Assembly (NCBI RefSeq): GCF_000219625.1
Contig: NC_018213.1
Coordinates: 1,544,055 to 1,608,054, forward strand
DNA from: Zymoseptoria tritici IPO323
Lineage: Eukaryota; Ascomycota; Dothideomycetes; Mycosphaerellales; Mycosphaerellaceae
Length of the DNA: 64,000 nucleotides
Direction: 5' to 3'
Part shown: in pieces, positions 1 through 10,423 of the stretch
Position numbering within the stretch: position 1 is the stretch's first letter
Layout of the letters: each line of letters starts with the position of its first letter
The notes under the pieces: model-generated
Told to the model about the DNA's origin: nothing
Seen by the model: the letters and a program-made list of their open reading frames with translations, nothing else
Database searches by the model: none
Made by a program: the position numbers and the translations under genes

Positions 1-185
1 CATCGCACATCCCACGAAAACATTCAGCTTGACGATACCGTTGCGTGGACTGCAGACGAGAAATCCCAAAACATCCCTCCATCTTTCTCTCTCCGGGCAT
101 TCAGGAATCCAACAAGAAGCAGCAAAAAGAAAGTCCCTCAGTCGAAGTCAACTCAAGCGGAACCCTCCAAAGTTGAGACCATTCG

Positions 186-1323
186 ATGGCAGTGCCCTCC
201 TCCTCCGCGGCCCCTCCCAACAATCCCTACTCCGACCTCATCACCTCCTGCTCCAACGACCCGACCCAAATCCAGTCCCGCTACCTAACCCACCGCTCCA
301 CGCGCAACACCCAACAACGCTCCCTCCTCCTCTCGCCTTCCTTCCAAGGCGTCAAAGTCGACGACATCCTCTACAAACTCAGTCATCCCGACCTCTTTCC
401 CGGATATGAAGATCCTCGACATTGTCTCGTCGTGTGGGCGCGGCCGACGGAGGGGGTGAGGAGGTTGGTGGGGGAGTGTCAGCGAAGACTGAAGGAGGTG
501 GTGCCGAGTACGTCTCTCTACCCTTATTCGGGGTCATGTCCTTTCTGTGGGTTTTTGCGTCTATGGTAATTCGCTTGCCATGCCGCCATAAGGATTGAGA
601 AGGTGACGGGTTGGATCTGAGCAGAACCGCTGACGTGTGTGCTGGATGAGTGTAGATCTTTGGCTCATGCCCTCTTCGAATTTACACATGACGGCCATGG
701 AAGTCACTCACTCCCGCACACCCGCTGAAATCGAACCCCTCGTGGATCAAATCACCCCCCACCTGGAACCCATCTTCACCCTCCCACATACCCACCGCGT
801 GGAACTGATCAAACCGTACCTCTCATTCGACGCGCAGGCCATAGCCTTGAGTTTCGCACCCGCCGCTGCTACTTCCCCAGGTGACGGACAAAGTGGAGAG
901 GCGCCAACATATCACCACCTCCGCCGCGACCTCCACGCCCTCCTCACCACCCAAGCAAACACGTCCATCGCAAGTCGATACGTCACCCCCTCCGCACACC
1001 TCACCATCGCACGCTTCATCGAAGCCTCCGACTTTCTCGATGCATCGACTGGAGAGGTCGATCGGGGGAAAGTGGAGGTTTTGGTGGAGACGGTTGAGGG
1101 GGTGAATCGATGGTTGGAAGAGGAGTTTTGGACGCTGGAGGAGGGAGAGGGGAGGGAGGAGGGTGCGAGGTGGGTTGTGGGGGAGGAGAGGGGGTTGGAG
1201 GTTAAGAGGGGGGCGTTGTGGTATGGAGGTGGGGAGAGGGTTGGGGTTGGGGAGGGGTTTTGGATGGGTGGGAAGGATTATGGGGACGTGGTAGAGACGA
1301 GGTTAGAGGTAGACAGGTCGTAG
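186..1323 (+). CDS. 2H phosphoesterase (cyclic phosphodiesterase / 2'-5' RNA ligase-like)
   Basis: Join 186..507 and 656..1323 gives 329 residues. The 148-bp intron has donor GTACGT at 508 and acceptor TGTAG ending at 655, and the frame closes exactly. Two HxT motifs are visible, His118-Met-Thr120 and His222-Leu-Thr224 (in the run AHLTIARF). This pair is the catalytic signature of the 2H superfamily, which opens cyclic phosphates or handles 2'-5' linkages in RNA or nucleotides. The N-terminal half (residues 25-105) reads like fungal RNA ligase/cyclic nucleotide phosphodiesterase proteins. The substrate cannot be told from sequence. The C-terminal 90 residues are Glu/Gly/Arg-rich and coded by G-rich DNA, probably a flexible tail. 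Its 3' end lies 236 bp from the converging TFIIIC gene. Confidence 0.8.
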
Positions 1324-1559
1324 AATGCTCAGGGACGTCAAGATAGAGTATAGAGATTTTGAAATCACAGCGTGATTTGATGAGTGCTTCCGCCGCCGAG
1401 CGGAAGTGATTCTCATCTCAATTGTCGTCGAAGTTTGATGTATGTCTATTAATTTTGGGTCCGGTATATGCTTTGAGGGGTATCTCTGCTTTCACTCAGC
1501 GCTTTTCACATCTTCCTGTCAGGTCTCCTCCGTGGTGGCCAGCTACTATGGTTGTCCGG

Positions 1560-2987
1560 CTAGATCTCTCCTATACCCACCCTCGCTGATGATCCTTCAC
1601 CTCCCTCCTCCTCACCCATCTCAACATCCTCATTCCCATCACCATCATCATCCTCATCTTCATCATCAACCTCCACCATCTCCACATCTCCCACCCCACT
1701 CCCCCTCGAATCCTCCCTCTGCAACCCCAAAACCTGCTCCCCATCCCTCATCCTAAACCCGGAATGCACCCTCTCCACCCTCCCCATCCCATCCCTCCTC
1801 ACCACATCCCCATCCTCCTCAAACCCCACCTCCCTCCTGATCCTCTCCCTCGACGCCCGTCCCGCGCCCCTCCCCATCCCAAACCCCACCACCTCCCCTC
1901 CCTCCCCGACCCGTTCCTTCTTCGTCCTCGTCCCTTTCCCTCTCACCCTCCTCTTCGCCTCCTGCAGCGTGCCCTCTCTCTGTCTCCTCATCTCCCTCCT
2001 CCCCGTGCCGTCATCCACGCGAGATCCTGTCGACCGGTCGAGCATCCTCGCGACTGTGACGTCGTGGCCGGCTGCTTCGTCGGCCGCCAAGGCGGAGGCG
2101 CGGAGGGAGGCGGCGTCGGGTGGGGGATTGTAGATTTTCACGGCGTAGACGGGGACGAGGTCGGTTTCTCCCTTTTGCAGTTTTATAGTGGAGAGGCGGG
2201 TGAGGAAGGAGGCTTGGGTGGCGGCGGAGGGGGAGGAGCGGTAAGAGGGGGGAATGTAGAGGGGGAGACCGGGGCGGGCGATGATTTGAGAGGATTGGGG
2301 GGTTGAGGAGGGGCCGCCGGGGGTGGAGGATTTGCGGGAGGGTTCTTCTTCGTCGGAGGAGGAGTGGTGGTCGTTTAGGCCGGTGGTGGGGACGACGGGG
2401 ACGATTTTGCGGGCGGGCAGTTTGGCGGTGGTGGAGGGGTTCAAGGCGGGACCGTGGGGGTGAGAGCGGGGGTTGAGGGTGATGGGTTTGGCGAGGAGGC
2501 GGGTTTGAGAGAGGGCGACGACGTCGAGGACGTTGCCGCGGCGGAGAGGGGTGGGGTGGAGGCCGGTTTGGGTGATGTGGAATTGAGTGCCTAGGTCGGT
2601 GGACCAGTGGGCTGTGAAGGTTTCGTTGTTGAATTTTAGGAGGGGATTTGGAGTGTGGAGGTCGAGGATTTGAAGTGTGTCTGAGGGTGTTGAGGAAGTG
2701 GTCTTGTCGGTGGGTGGGTTGTTGGTGGAGGAATTGTTTTGTTCCGCATCGTCTCCGGGATTACCATCTCCATTGACATGTGCGACTGGATCGATTCCAT
2801 TTCCACTTCGGGCAGGAGGTTGTGGTGCTAGTGCGCCGGGCACGTGGGTGGTGAGATCGAGAGTGAAGTAAAAGTCTTCGGTCTCGGTGGTGGAGTATTC
2901 GTATTCGTATTCTTCCTCGTCTTCATCTTGCGTGTTGTTATTGTTGTTCATGTTCATGTTCACGTGATGATGCACCGCTGCCGCCAT
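1560..2987 (-). CDS. TFIIIC triple-barrel subunit (Tau55/Sfc7-like)
   Basis: Single exon, 475 residues. Residues 37-165 resemble the TFIIIC triple-barrel domain: a FYFTLDL strand, then a low-complexity insert, then ILDLHTPNPLLKFNNETF and a THxxW-like strand (AHWSTDLGTQFHIT). In yeast this domain (Tfc7) pairs with Tfc1 to hold the A-box-binding half of TFIIIC on tRNA and 5S promoters, so the inferred role is RNA polymerase III initiation in the nucleus. The N terminus is His/Asn/Asp/Glu-rich. The C-terminal 250 residues are basic then acidic and apparently disordered, ending in an Asp/Glu-rich run. The codon choice there is strongly C-rich on the plus strand, which creates long spurious frames opposite. 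The start is the first ATG after a stop. Confidence 0.75.
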   Translation of the reverse strand: MAAAVHHHVNMNMNNNNNTQDEDEEEYEYEYSTTETEDFYFTLDLTTHVPGALAPQPPARSGNGIDPVAHVNGDGNPGDDAEQNNSSTNNPPTDKTTSSTPSDTLQILDLHTPNPLLKFNNETFTAHWSTDLGTQFHITQTGLHPTPLRRGNVLDVVALSQTRLLAKPITLNPRSHPHGPALNPSTTAKLPARKIVPVVPTTGLNDHHSSSDEEEPSRKSSTPGGPSSTPQSSQIIARPGLPLYIPPSYRSSPSAATQASFLTRLSTIKLQKGETDLVPVYAVKIYNPPPDAASLRASALAADEAAGHDVTVARMLDRSTGSRVDDGTGRREMRRQREGTLQEAKRRVRGKGTRTKKERVGEGGEVVGFGMGRGAGRASRERIRREVGFEEDGDVVRRDGMGRVERVHSGFRMRDGEQVLGLQREDSRGSGVGDVEMVEVDDEDEDDDGDGNEDVEMGEEEGGEGSSARVGIGEI

Positions 2988-4079
2988 ACTTTGGCCGACG
3001 TGCTCGAGGGGATATGTGGAATAGGAAAAGGTTCTGGCCTACATCGGCGGGACGGGACTTTGTGCGTGGGATGCGAGATCAATACCCGGAAAAGGCCTGC
3101 AAAGGCAACGACAACGCCCGTGTTCTCGGTCTTGGACGATATGGCTTGGACACGACGAGTTGTACCCGGTATTCCGTATCCGGTTGCGGGAAATGTTTGT
3201 CGTGTTGTCGAGTTTTGTGCAAGGTTGTCGATGTATTGTGCCAGTCGTGAGGCGGCCGTGAAACACCGGACGATTCGATTGGTCCGGAGCGACACCGGAG
3301 ACAGTCTCCCTGATATCCTCATCATGCGCCCGACTCGAGTTCTTGTTGGTTCATCACACTCAAACAGACCGAACGATTCAGTGAACCTCCATCCTCGTAC
3401 AACCGTGAGGGGCTACCTTATTCTCGTCGAGGTCCCTTCTTCTTCATCGATTACAATATCAACCTCGCCGTCGTCAAAGCACTCCACCCTCCTCACCACT
3501 CCCACCGCAATCGGACTTAGTCAACCCCCCTCCACAATCGCCGGCCGAGAACAAGAACAAGCCTCGTACGATCTTCGGTCAGCACGCAACGCTCCCGCAG
3601 CCATCCGCCTTCTCGCTCGACCGTTATACGAAAGTGCCGAGCGGTTGACCGACATCATCACCTGCGACATCGACATCGACATTCCATTGCCTCATTCACT
3701 GCTGAGTTCACCAGCATACATACCTAAGACCTACGACGCTTACGACATATCGATCCCCTCCTTGCGGTCCGGTACTGCATCGCATTCGCATACTGTACCT
3801 TGCCTTGACTGAACATACCAATACCGACATCCTGAAGGATCCGGACTCGACTGCCAGCTATTGACTCTCCACGTCAGCTATCCGCCGAATACATCCGCCC
3901 GGGCACCACTGTGATTACTCATTCGACATCATACAATAACAAATCCTTCTTTGTTCCTCACTCCCACCCGCCGGCGCAAATGAACTCGTATTGGCCCGCC
4001 CTGCCTTGAGAGTCTCTACACCCCGTGGTCGTCGACATCTCCCTCCTCTCTCCGACACCACCTCTCTTCCGCCTCCCAC
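2988..4079. other. Divergent intergenic region, TFIIIC subunit / hevein-VPS62 gene
   Basis: About 1.1 kb between two divergent starts. Open frames cross it on both strands (for example on the plus strand up to 3812), but they overlap the TFIIIC start, have no recognisable domain and no consistent codon bias. I treat the stretch as promoter and 5' leader sequence for both genes. Confidence 0.6.
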
Positions 4080-5927
4080 ATGAGACGACCCACCACGGGA
4101 AGGTGTTTCGCTTGGTTCATCAGCGTCACCCTCGTCTACATCGTCCTCAGCCTCCTCGGTCACCAAATAACAAAATCCGCTCCTGGAGAAGAGGTTCAAA
4201 GCAATGCGGAATGGGTCAACTCGGGAAAATACTGGCTGGATCGCCAGGCATGTCGATGGTTCGGTCTCTGCGGGACGATGCACATGTTGAACAAGGACGC
4301 TTGGACGTGGACAAAAGCCGAGGCCGATGACCCGGACAATCGCGACATCAGCGACTGGTGGACGTCCGGGTCTGATGATCCGGAAAAGTGGACAAAAGAG
4401 GAGATCAAGCTGCGCAAGATTCCTCAATACGTGCTGGATCACGCTCCATATGTTCATTTGTTCTCGGGAGAGCAGTTCTGGCCCGGTGATTTGAGCGAGC
4501 ATCTCATTCATACCACGCCATTTTTGAATTATTCGCGCATATCGGATCTTGATGAGGAGAGGAATTTGACAAACCTGCATGAGTTGAATGATTATGCGGA
4601 AGGAAAGCACAGCAGATTCATGTACCTCGGTGCTCTGGACAATGTAGAGGAGCGACCGAAGTGGTTGGTCGGAGGGAAGAATATTCCCAAAATGCCCGCG
4701 CAGAACGATGGCGATCTGGATTTGGATTACCCATGGCCTGACCCAAACGATGACTTGAAGGACTTTGATTTGGAGGCGGCGAAGCAGCAGACGTTGGACG
4801 ACTTCTATCATAAGGAAGGCATCTCAACAAAAGGCGAAGTCCCTGCCGAGCATCTCCCCTCTGACCGCACTGCAAGTCTGGACGGACGCTGTGGAGGCAA
4901 TTCTGGCTACACCTGCACAGGCAGCAAATTCGGAACATGCTGCTCCATCTACGGCTGGTGCGGCACCTCTCCCGCCTTCTGCGGCGAACCCTGCGATCCT
5001 CTTGCCGGCACCTGCCACGACCCTTATGCCATCCCACAAGGACCACACCCAGACCTCCGCCGTCGCGATCATGACCCTACCCTCGACAACCCTTCCCACA
5101 AACCACAACCCGGCGGAAAATCCTCCGCCCCAGCCATCCTCATCGTCGTACCCAAACCCGACGGCGTCGTCGACGCCTTCTGGTTCTTCTTCTACTCCTT
5201 CAACCTCGGCCAAACCGTCCTCAACATCCGCTTCGGCAACCACGTTGGCGACTGGGAACATACCACCGTCCGCTTCGTCAACGGCAAACCCACCCAAATC
5301 TTCCTCTCCGAACACAACTTCGGCCAGGCATTGACCTACTCCGCCGTGGAAAAGTACATCCCCTCCCACGACTCCACCGGCACCATGATCGGCTCCTGGT
5401 CCAACGCCACGGCCGCCAGTCGCGCCAAACGTCCCGTCGTCTACTCCGCCCTCGGATCCCACGCCATGTACGCCACCCCCGGCTTGCACCCGTACATCCT
5501 TCCCTTCGGCCTCCTCCACGACGAAACCGATCGCGGCCCACTCTGGGATCCGGTGCAAAACTTCCAAGCGTACACCTACAACCCCCTCACCCGCACCGTG
5601 CGCTCTTCCACTCTCAACCCCACGAGTCCGACCCAATGGTTCGACTTTGCGGGTCACTGGGGGGATAAATTTTATGAGTTGGGGGATCCGAGACAGTATC
5701 GATTCGCTGGACAGTATCATTATGTCAATGGACCGACGGGACCGAAGTTCAAGAATCTGGGCCGGAGGGCGGTCTGTCAGAGTGGAAGGAGGGGATGTGA
5801 GGTGAGGAGATTTGCGAGGAATGAGAGGGGCGCTACGGCGACGAATCCGGAGGAGGAAGAGGGGGAGGATGGAGAGGTGGGTGGGTTGCCGGGAGGGAAT
5901 GTTACTGATGAGGCTTGGGGGGTGTGA
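4080..5927 (+). CDS. Membrane-anchored hevein-domain VPS62/TDA6-family protein
   Basis: Single exon, 615 residues. Residues 9-27 form one hydrophobic segment after a short basic N terminus, so it is a signal anchor or signal peptide. Residues 271 to about 315 form a Cys-rich chitin-binding type 1 (hevein) module: CGGNSGYTC, then GTCCSIYGWCG, then CGEPC and a final Cys. From about residue 350 to 580 the sequence follows the fungal VPS62/TDA6 family, with runs such as HVGDWEHTTVRF and VYSALGSHAMYA. Family members are linked to vacuolar sorting in yeast, but their chemistry is unknown. The fusion suggests an extracellular or lumenal protein that contacts chitin. The tail is acidic and Glu/Gly-rich. 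The ATG is the first in frame and sets up the membrane segment. Confidence 0.8.
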   Translation: MRRPTTGRCFAWFISVTLVYIVLSLLGHQITKSAPGEEVQSNAEWVNSGKYWLDRQACRWFGLCGTMHMLNKDAWTWTKAEADDPDNRDISDWWTSGSDDPEKWTKEEIKLRKIPQYVLDHAPYVHLFSGEQFWPGDLSEHLIHTTPFLNYSRISDLDEERNLTNLHELNDYAEGKHSRFMYLGALDNVEERPKWLVGGKNIPKMPAQNDGDLDLDYPWPDPNDDLKDFDLEAAKQQTLDDFYHKEGISTKGEVPAEHLPSDRTASLDGRCGGNSGYTCTGSKFGTCCSIYGWCGTSPAFCGEPCDPLAGTCHDPYAIPQGPHPDLRRRDHDPTLDNPSHKPQPGGKSSAPAILIVVPKPDGVVDAFWFFFYSFNLGQTVLNIRFGNHVGDWEHTTVRFVNGKPTQIFLSEHNFGQALTYSAVEKYIPSHDSTGTMIGSWSNATAASRAKRPVVYSALGSHAMYATPGLHPYILPFGLLHDETDRGPLWDPVQNFQAYTYNPLTRTVRSSTLNPTSPTQWFDFAGHWGDKFYELGDPRQYRFAGQYHYVNGPTGPKFKNLGRRAVCQSGRRGCEVRRFARNERGATATNPEEEEGEDGEVGGLPGGNVTDEAWGV

Positions 5928-6831
5928 TATGATGGGATGGTATCAATAGAGGGTTTGGGAAAGGGATAAATAGGGGGATCGGGAAGGTCATGGGATTGGA
6001 TTGGATGGGATTGGATGGAATTGGAAGCATAGATGAGACATGAACTGGATTGCACTTGATGACTGGAGTTTTTCTTTTGGGAAAGGGGACAAAGACTGGG
6101 TTGGATTCGGGACATACGTGGGGATGTCGATCGATCGGTTTTGCTCTTTTTTTTTTCCTTTGCTGGTGTTTATTATTATTCTCGCGTTTTCTCTCGTGCA
6201 GGATAGACGGAATGATACCCACTGCTTTTTCGAGCCGAGGTTCTGAGGTGTGTTCTCCTCGATCAAATCCTCGCTTTTCGTCCTCACACTTTGATCACGA
6301 CCATCACCCGAACCAATGAGCGGCCGCATCGTCATCCTTTCCTCTCTCTCTCTCACACGGGCCCGACACCCTCGCGCCACGTCCCGAGCCCGTGGGCGCA
6401 TAGAGGTCATGGGCAAGGGAGGAGGTATGGAAGGGTAAGACGGGGCGGGGATTCTTCTTTGCCGTTTGGAGTTTGCAGACCGATCGAGTGGGAGTAGGAT
6501 CGCTTGTTACGATCCGTAAGAAAAGCCGTCGATTCTTCTTCTTGTCATCCTCCTCTGGGGGTGAAAGATCGTTAATTGTTTGCTGGTGGCTAGACTTTTC
6601 AAGCGAGCAAGGCTAGCGCTGCTTCCAGCCTTCTTCTTGAAGATGGCGGCTTTGGGCGATTCTTAGCGCGGAGGGGGATTGATGAGAGAGAGAGTCTGTC
6701 GGGCTAAGGGGGAGAGAGGGGGGGGAAGGAGACGGCGAGGCGCTGCGTGAGGATGATTTTTGTCGCCGTAGCGGTCTTGTTGGCTGGATGGAGTGACGAG
6801 GGCTTCACTTAACCGACCCCCCTTGATCGTT

Positions 6832-6833
<2 letters not shown>

Positions 6834-6872
<39 letters not shown>
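6834..6872. repeat. (GA)n microsatellite
   Basis: About 19 uninterrupted GA units, followed by a G/A-rich tail. Another short CT-rich run is at about 6340-6356. There is no coding frame around it. Confidence 0.9.
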
Positions 6873-6877
<5 letters not shown>

Positions 6878-9564
6878 AAGGCTAAAGTTTGCCTCTGGCT
6901 TGTTTTCTCTGAGAATTCCACTGGTGGACTTAGCAAAATGACTGCCGTCGATTATCGCGAGAGACCACCACCGCCGCCGACGACGACGACGACTCCTCTT
7001 CCAGATGGCATGGTGTTTCGTCCACAGTTTTCTCTCGCCTGTGCTGGCGATGTTCTAGGCTGACCGGACTCGAATTGTGCGGGACGATGAACGGGAAAGG
7101 AGTCGAGCTAGCGGCAAAGCAATGGAAAGGTATTATTGTGTTTCCTTTCCCTCCTCGACGAGTCAAGGGAGACCGTATGGGGAAGAAGATTCTCGTGTTA
7201 CTCCTTTCACGTCTTCTCGACAAGAAGCTGCCATGATCAGCAGCGATGCCCTCCCTAGCCGTCGTTCACGGCGACCTCCCTCCCTCCTTCGTACTCGAAG
7301 TCCTCGCGCATATCTCCGCTCCACGCCTCCCCGTCTTTACCGTCCGGTAAACAAGCACGGGAGCGGGAAGCAGTCCAGAAAAGCAAACAGATATATTCCA
7401 CAAACTTCTCCCCCTCTCCAACCAATCAAGTAAACCCGCCCATTTGGCCGCTTCGATAAGAAAAATTGGGCTTGTAGTAATATAACGATTTGGGAAAGGG
7501 GTTTCTGGACTCGTGTTGTGATGGTAAGAGTTTTCTTTTTGCTCTTTTTGTTCGGTTTCGTTTGGTTGATTGAGCTCGAAGCGATCTTTTTTTGCCTGTT
7601 GAATGAATTGATGGATGGGACCGTACGTACCTGCCTGCTGTTTTGATGGTGCCCACTCGAGTTCGAGCCCTCGCCAAGGGGCTCGTTTGGTCGAAGTTGC
7701 GGCTTAAGATTGTTGTCTTTGTGGTTTTCTGCTTGCGGCCATGAGAGGATTTCTGGACTTGCGAGAGTTTTCTTGCGCTGTTTCGTCGGATGTTGTCCAA
7801 GGTATTGTTGTTTGGATCAGTTGGCTATCGTTCCATTTTGGTGGTTTGTCGTCATGGCCAGAGTTCGCGCCATGCAGCCTACGGAGCCGCTGAGAGTGCT
7901 CGAGGAATGGGAGGCTGACGCTGCGCCAGAGCTACGGGTTAGGGAGAAGAGACGTGTTGCTGAGCTGCGGGTTGCGGAGTCGTAGAAGTCTCAGCTTTTG
8001 GGATGGGAGGAACGTGAACAGAGTGCGGAATGGGCGACAGGAAAGCGAACAGAGATTCAACAGATGTGAGATTTATGCGCGGAGCAACTTGGAGGAAACG
8101 ACGACATGGAGACGAAGTTGATGGGCCTCGATGCTGCTCAACGAGTCAGTGCAGAGAGAAAGTAATCCATCTTTCTTGTCTTGATAATTTCTTGGGCGGA
8201 TGTGGCGGGAAGAGAATGGGAAAGGTTTACTTATCGAGCTTCTAGTCGTGGTAAACGTATACAGCGCCCGCTCTCCCCCAACGGCTTCGAGTTCCTCGAT
8301 ACGACATCTTCACTGAATCCATGATATTGACAGTGCCACGGCATCCATGACCACTCTTTCACAGACACAGTCACTTTCATGTTGAGCACACGGGAAACTT
8401 CTTGCCAAGCCAGAGTGCCACCGCGCACGAGGATGTGAGGTGATGTGCACGCCACGCTGCGGCTCGGTTCCGAGGACGAGAAAGTGCCTGCGAGCGTACT
8501 GCACATCGACGATGAGGAGTCGGCCACCCCGGACGGTGGCAACGTGGCGATGAGATCAGATGCGGAAGGTCCGTACGCCCGTGCCGATGCAGACTCCGCG
8601 GCGACTCCGCGGCGAGAAGGTGATCCTAGCGAGAGCAGAGTACCGTATAGCTGTATTGAGTTCGATTGACTGCTCGAATCCGTGCTCGGTAGTCTCGGCC
8701 GGGTTATATTTGGAGGGTTGTAGGAGGTACCCCGTCGTATATGGATCGGGAGCGGCGGATGATGAATGCTCGTGAATGGACAAGCTGGACACGAGCTCTC
8801 GACCCTGGCACGGTTCTTCTCGCTCGTGACAAATGCATGGATTGTCCATTTACCCGGCCCTGTGTCTGATTCTGTTGAAGCTGCGATGAACTGCTGAGAT
8901 GCAGAGACAGGCCTGCCCTGTCTAGTATGCTTCGCAGCAAAAGTAAACCTTGGAACTGTCGGATCTCGAAGCTTAAAGTGCAATGCTTGTTCATCGCATC
9001 GCATTCGACTTCATCGCGTCGAAGTCCCGTGACGGTCGCCTTTGCCACAGCGGATTCCTGCATCGGGATGTTGTTTGCAAGGGGAGCTGTCCGACTCTGG
9101 CCTTGAAGAGAGCAGGAGCCCGCAAGAGTGCTGGTCAATGCGATGAGCCTCTTTGCATGATCGCCACTGGGCACTGGCACCAGTGCGTGTTCGTGTTGGT
9201 CCATCCCTATTCTCAGCGAGTTGGTCGGACTGTGCGGGCACGCCGTCCTTTCGATGGGCGTGATCTGGCCTCATCGATGTCCACGGCAGAGGCGAAAGCA
9301 AGACTGCTTCATTGACATTGCCACGGAGACTGTAACTGTATCGCCACGATCACAATGGCCGACTGTGTCCTGGATCGCGCATGGTCCATTCGAACTCCTC
9401 GGCCGAACAGCAGTCGCCTCTTATGAACTGCTCCGATGTTCGAGCTGTGTTCCGATCGATGTCCGAGATGTATGGCGAACCGATGGGCAAGACATATGGC
9501 GGAGCTCGGAGCCGGTGTCCAAGATCGTGCTTTGCGAATGAAGCAAAGGTAGCTCAACGATGGA

Positions 9565-9570
9565 TATAAG
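9565..9570 (+). promoter_or_regulatory. TATA-like box of first Kex2 precursor
   Basis: TATAAG lies 118 bp before the ATG at 9683. The leader between them is rich in CT and CA, as is common for highly expressed fungal secreted proteins. The paralogue at 13036 has a similar box at a similar distance. Confidence 0.4.
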
Positions 9571-9682
9571 TATCTGTCCTGTTCGCTGCTCAAAGTGGTC
9601 ATCAAGCATTCAACTCTGTTGCATTGGGATAAAGCACTCTTTCTCTCACACTCTCCGTCGACCAAAGACCAGCACACCAAAC

Positions 9683-10423
9683 ATGCCTTCCCTTCATCAA
9701 GTCTTCGCAGCAAGCGCCATCCTTCTGGCACTTCCACTCTCCCAAAACGTCCTCACGAACGCCTATCCAAGTGCCTGGCGCCCTCAGCCGCAAGTCTACA
9801 ATGAGGATGCGATGCTATCCGTACCTCACGAGGATCCACTGCCTGCATTGCTCCTCTCCCGAGACGTGCCCGCGGTAGTGGTCGACATCAACGAACGAGA
9901 AGCCAATCCTGCTCCGAAGCCAGATGCCACCGAGGACAAACGAGCTGCCAGACCTCAGGCCACGGATCCCTCCATCGGCGACAAAGCTGGCCATGGTGGA
10001 GGCAAACGTGAAGCCGATCCTGCTCCAAGGCCAGATGCTACCGAGGGCAAACGAGCTGCTGGACCGCAACCCACAGAGGATCCCACGACCGGCGACAAAG
10101 CTGGTCATGGTGGAGGCAAACGTGAAGCCGATCCTGCTTCAAGGCCAGATGCTACCGAAGGCAAACGCGCTGCCGGACCGCAACCCACAGAGGATCCCGC
10201 GACCGGCGACAAAGCTGGTCATGGTGGAGGCAAACGTGAAGCCGATCCTGCTCCAAGGCCAGATGCTACCGAAGGCAAACGCGCTGCCGGACCGCAACCC
10301 ACGGAGGATCCCGCGACCGGCGACAAAGCTGGCCATGGTGGAGGCAAACGTGAAGCCGAGCCCTTGCCAGAGTCAGATGCCATCGAGGGCAAACGAGCTG
10401 CCGAACCTGAGAGCACGCAGTGA
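9683..10423 (+). CDS. Secreted Kex2-processed repeat precursor, copy 1
   Basis: 246 residues if translation starts at 9683. The frame is open upstream to 9560, but only the 9683 ATG puts a classic signal peptide first (MPSLHQVFAASAILLALPLS, cleavage expected near NAYP). The body from residue 73 is a tandem array of five units coded by 111- to 114-bp repeats. Each unit holds two Lys-Arg sites and so two alternating segments: an acidic 13-mer of type EADPAPRPDATEG and a longer Gly/Pro segment that starts AAGPQP and ends GHGGG. Lys-Arg is the Kex2 cleavage signal. The EA and DP dipeptides after it resemble the spacer trimmed by Ste13-type dipeptidyl peptidases in yeast alpha-factor. There are no Cys and no Trp-rich pheromone core. 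The likely product is a set of small secreted peptides. Function is unknown. Confidence 0.85.
   Translation: MPSLHQVFAASAILLALPLSQNVLTNAYPSAWRPQPQVYNEDAMLSVPHEDPLPALLLSRDVPAVVVDINEREANPAPKPDATEDKRAARPQATDPSIGDKAGHGGGKREADPAPRPDATEGKRAAGPQPTEDPTTGDKAGHGGGKREADPASRPDATEGKRAAGPQPTEDPATGDKAGHGGGKREADPAPRPDATEGKRAAGPQPTEDPATGDKAGHGGGKREAEPLPESDAIEGKRAAEPESTQ
9899..10420 (+). repeat. Tandem 114-bp coding repeats in precursor copy 1
   Basis: Units: 9899-10009 (111 bp), 10010-10123, 10124-10237, 10238-10351 (114 bp each) and a partial 10352-10420. Units 2-4 are nearly identical, while units 1 and 5 have diverged, as expected from internal expansion by unequal crossing-over. Confidence 0.9.

Larger units (their letters stand above)
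5928..9682. other. Gene-poor stretch of 3.75 kb
   Basis: Short open frames occur on both strands (the longest, about 257 codons, on the minus strand at 8231-9004), but none shows a domain, a credible signal peptide or a frame extended by plausible introns. It holds a GA dinucleotide tract (6834-6872), pyrimidine runs and the TATA-like box of the downstream precursor gene. A non-coding RNA cannot be excluded. Confidence 0.5.

Noticed and set aside
2844..3812. 322-codon plus-strand frame
   Set aside because: It runs through the antisense of the TFIIIC start and the shared promoter, without any domain.
8231..9004. 257-codon minus-strand frame
   Set aside because: No domain, Ser/Arg-rich chance-like composition, overlaps other frames of equal quality.
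9683..10423. Mating pheromone (alpha-factor) gene
   Set aside because: The Kex2/Ste13-like layout fits, but the cores lack the Trp/Cys/Gly-Pro pattern of ascomycete alpha-pheromones.
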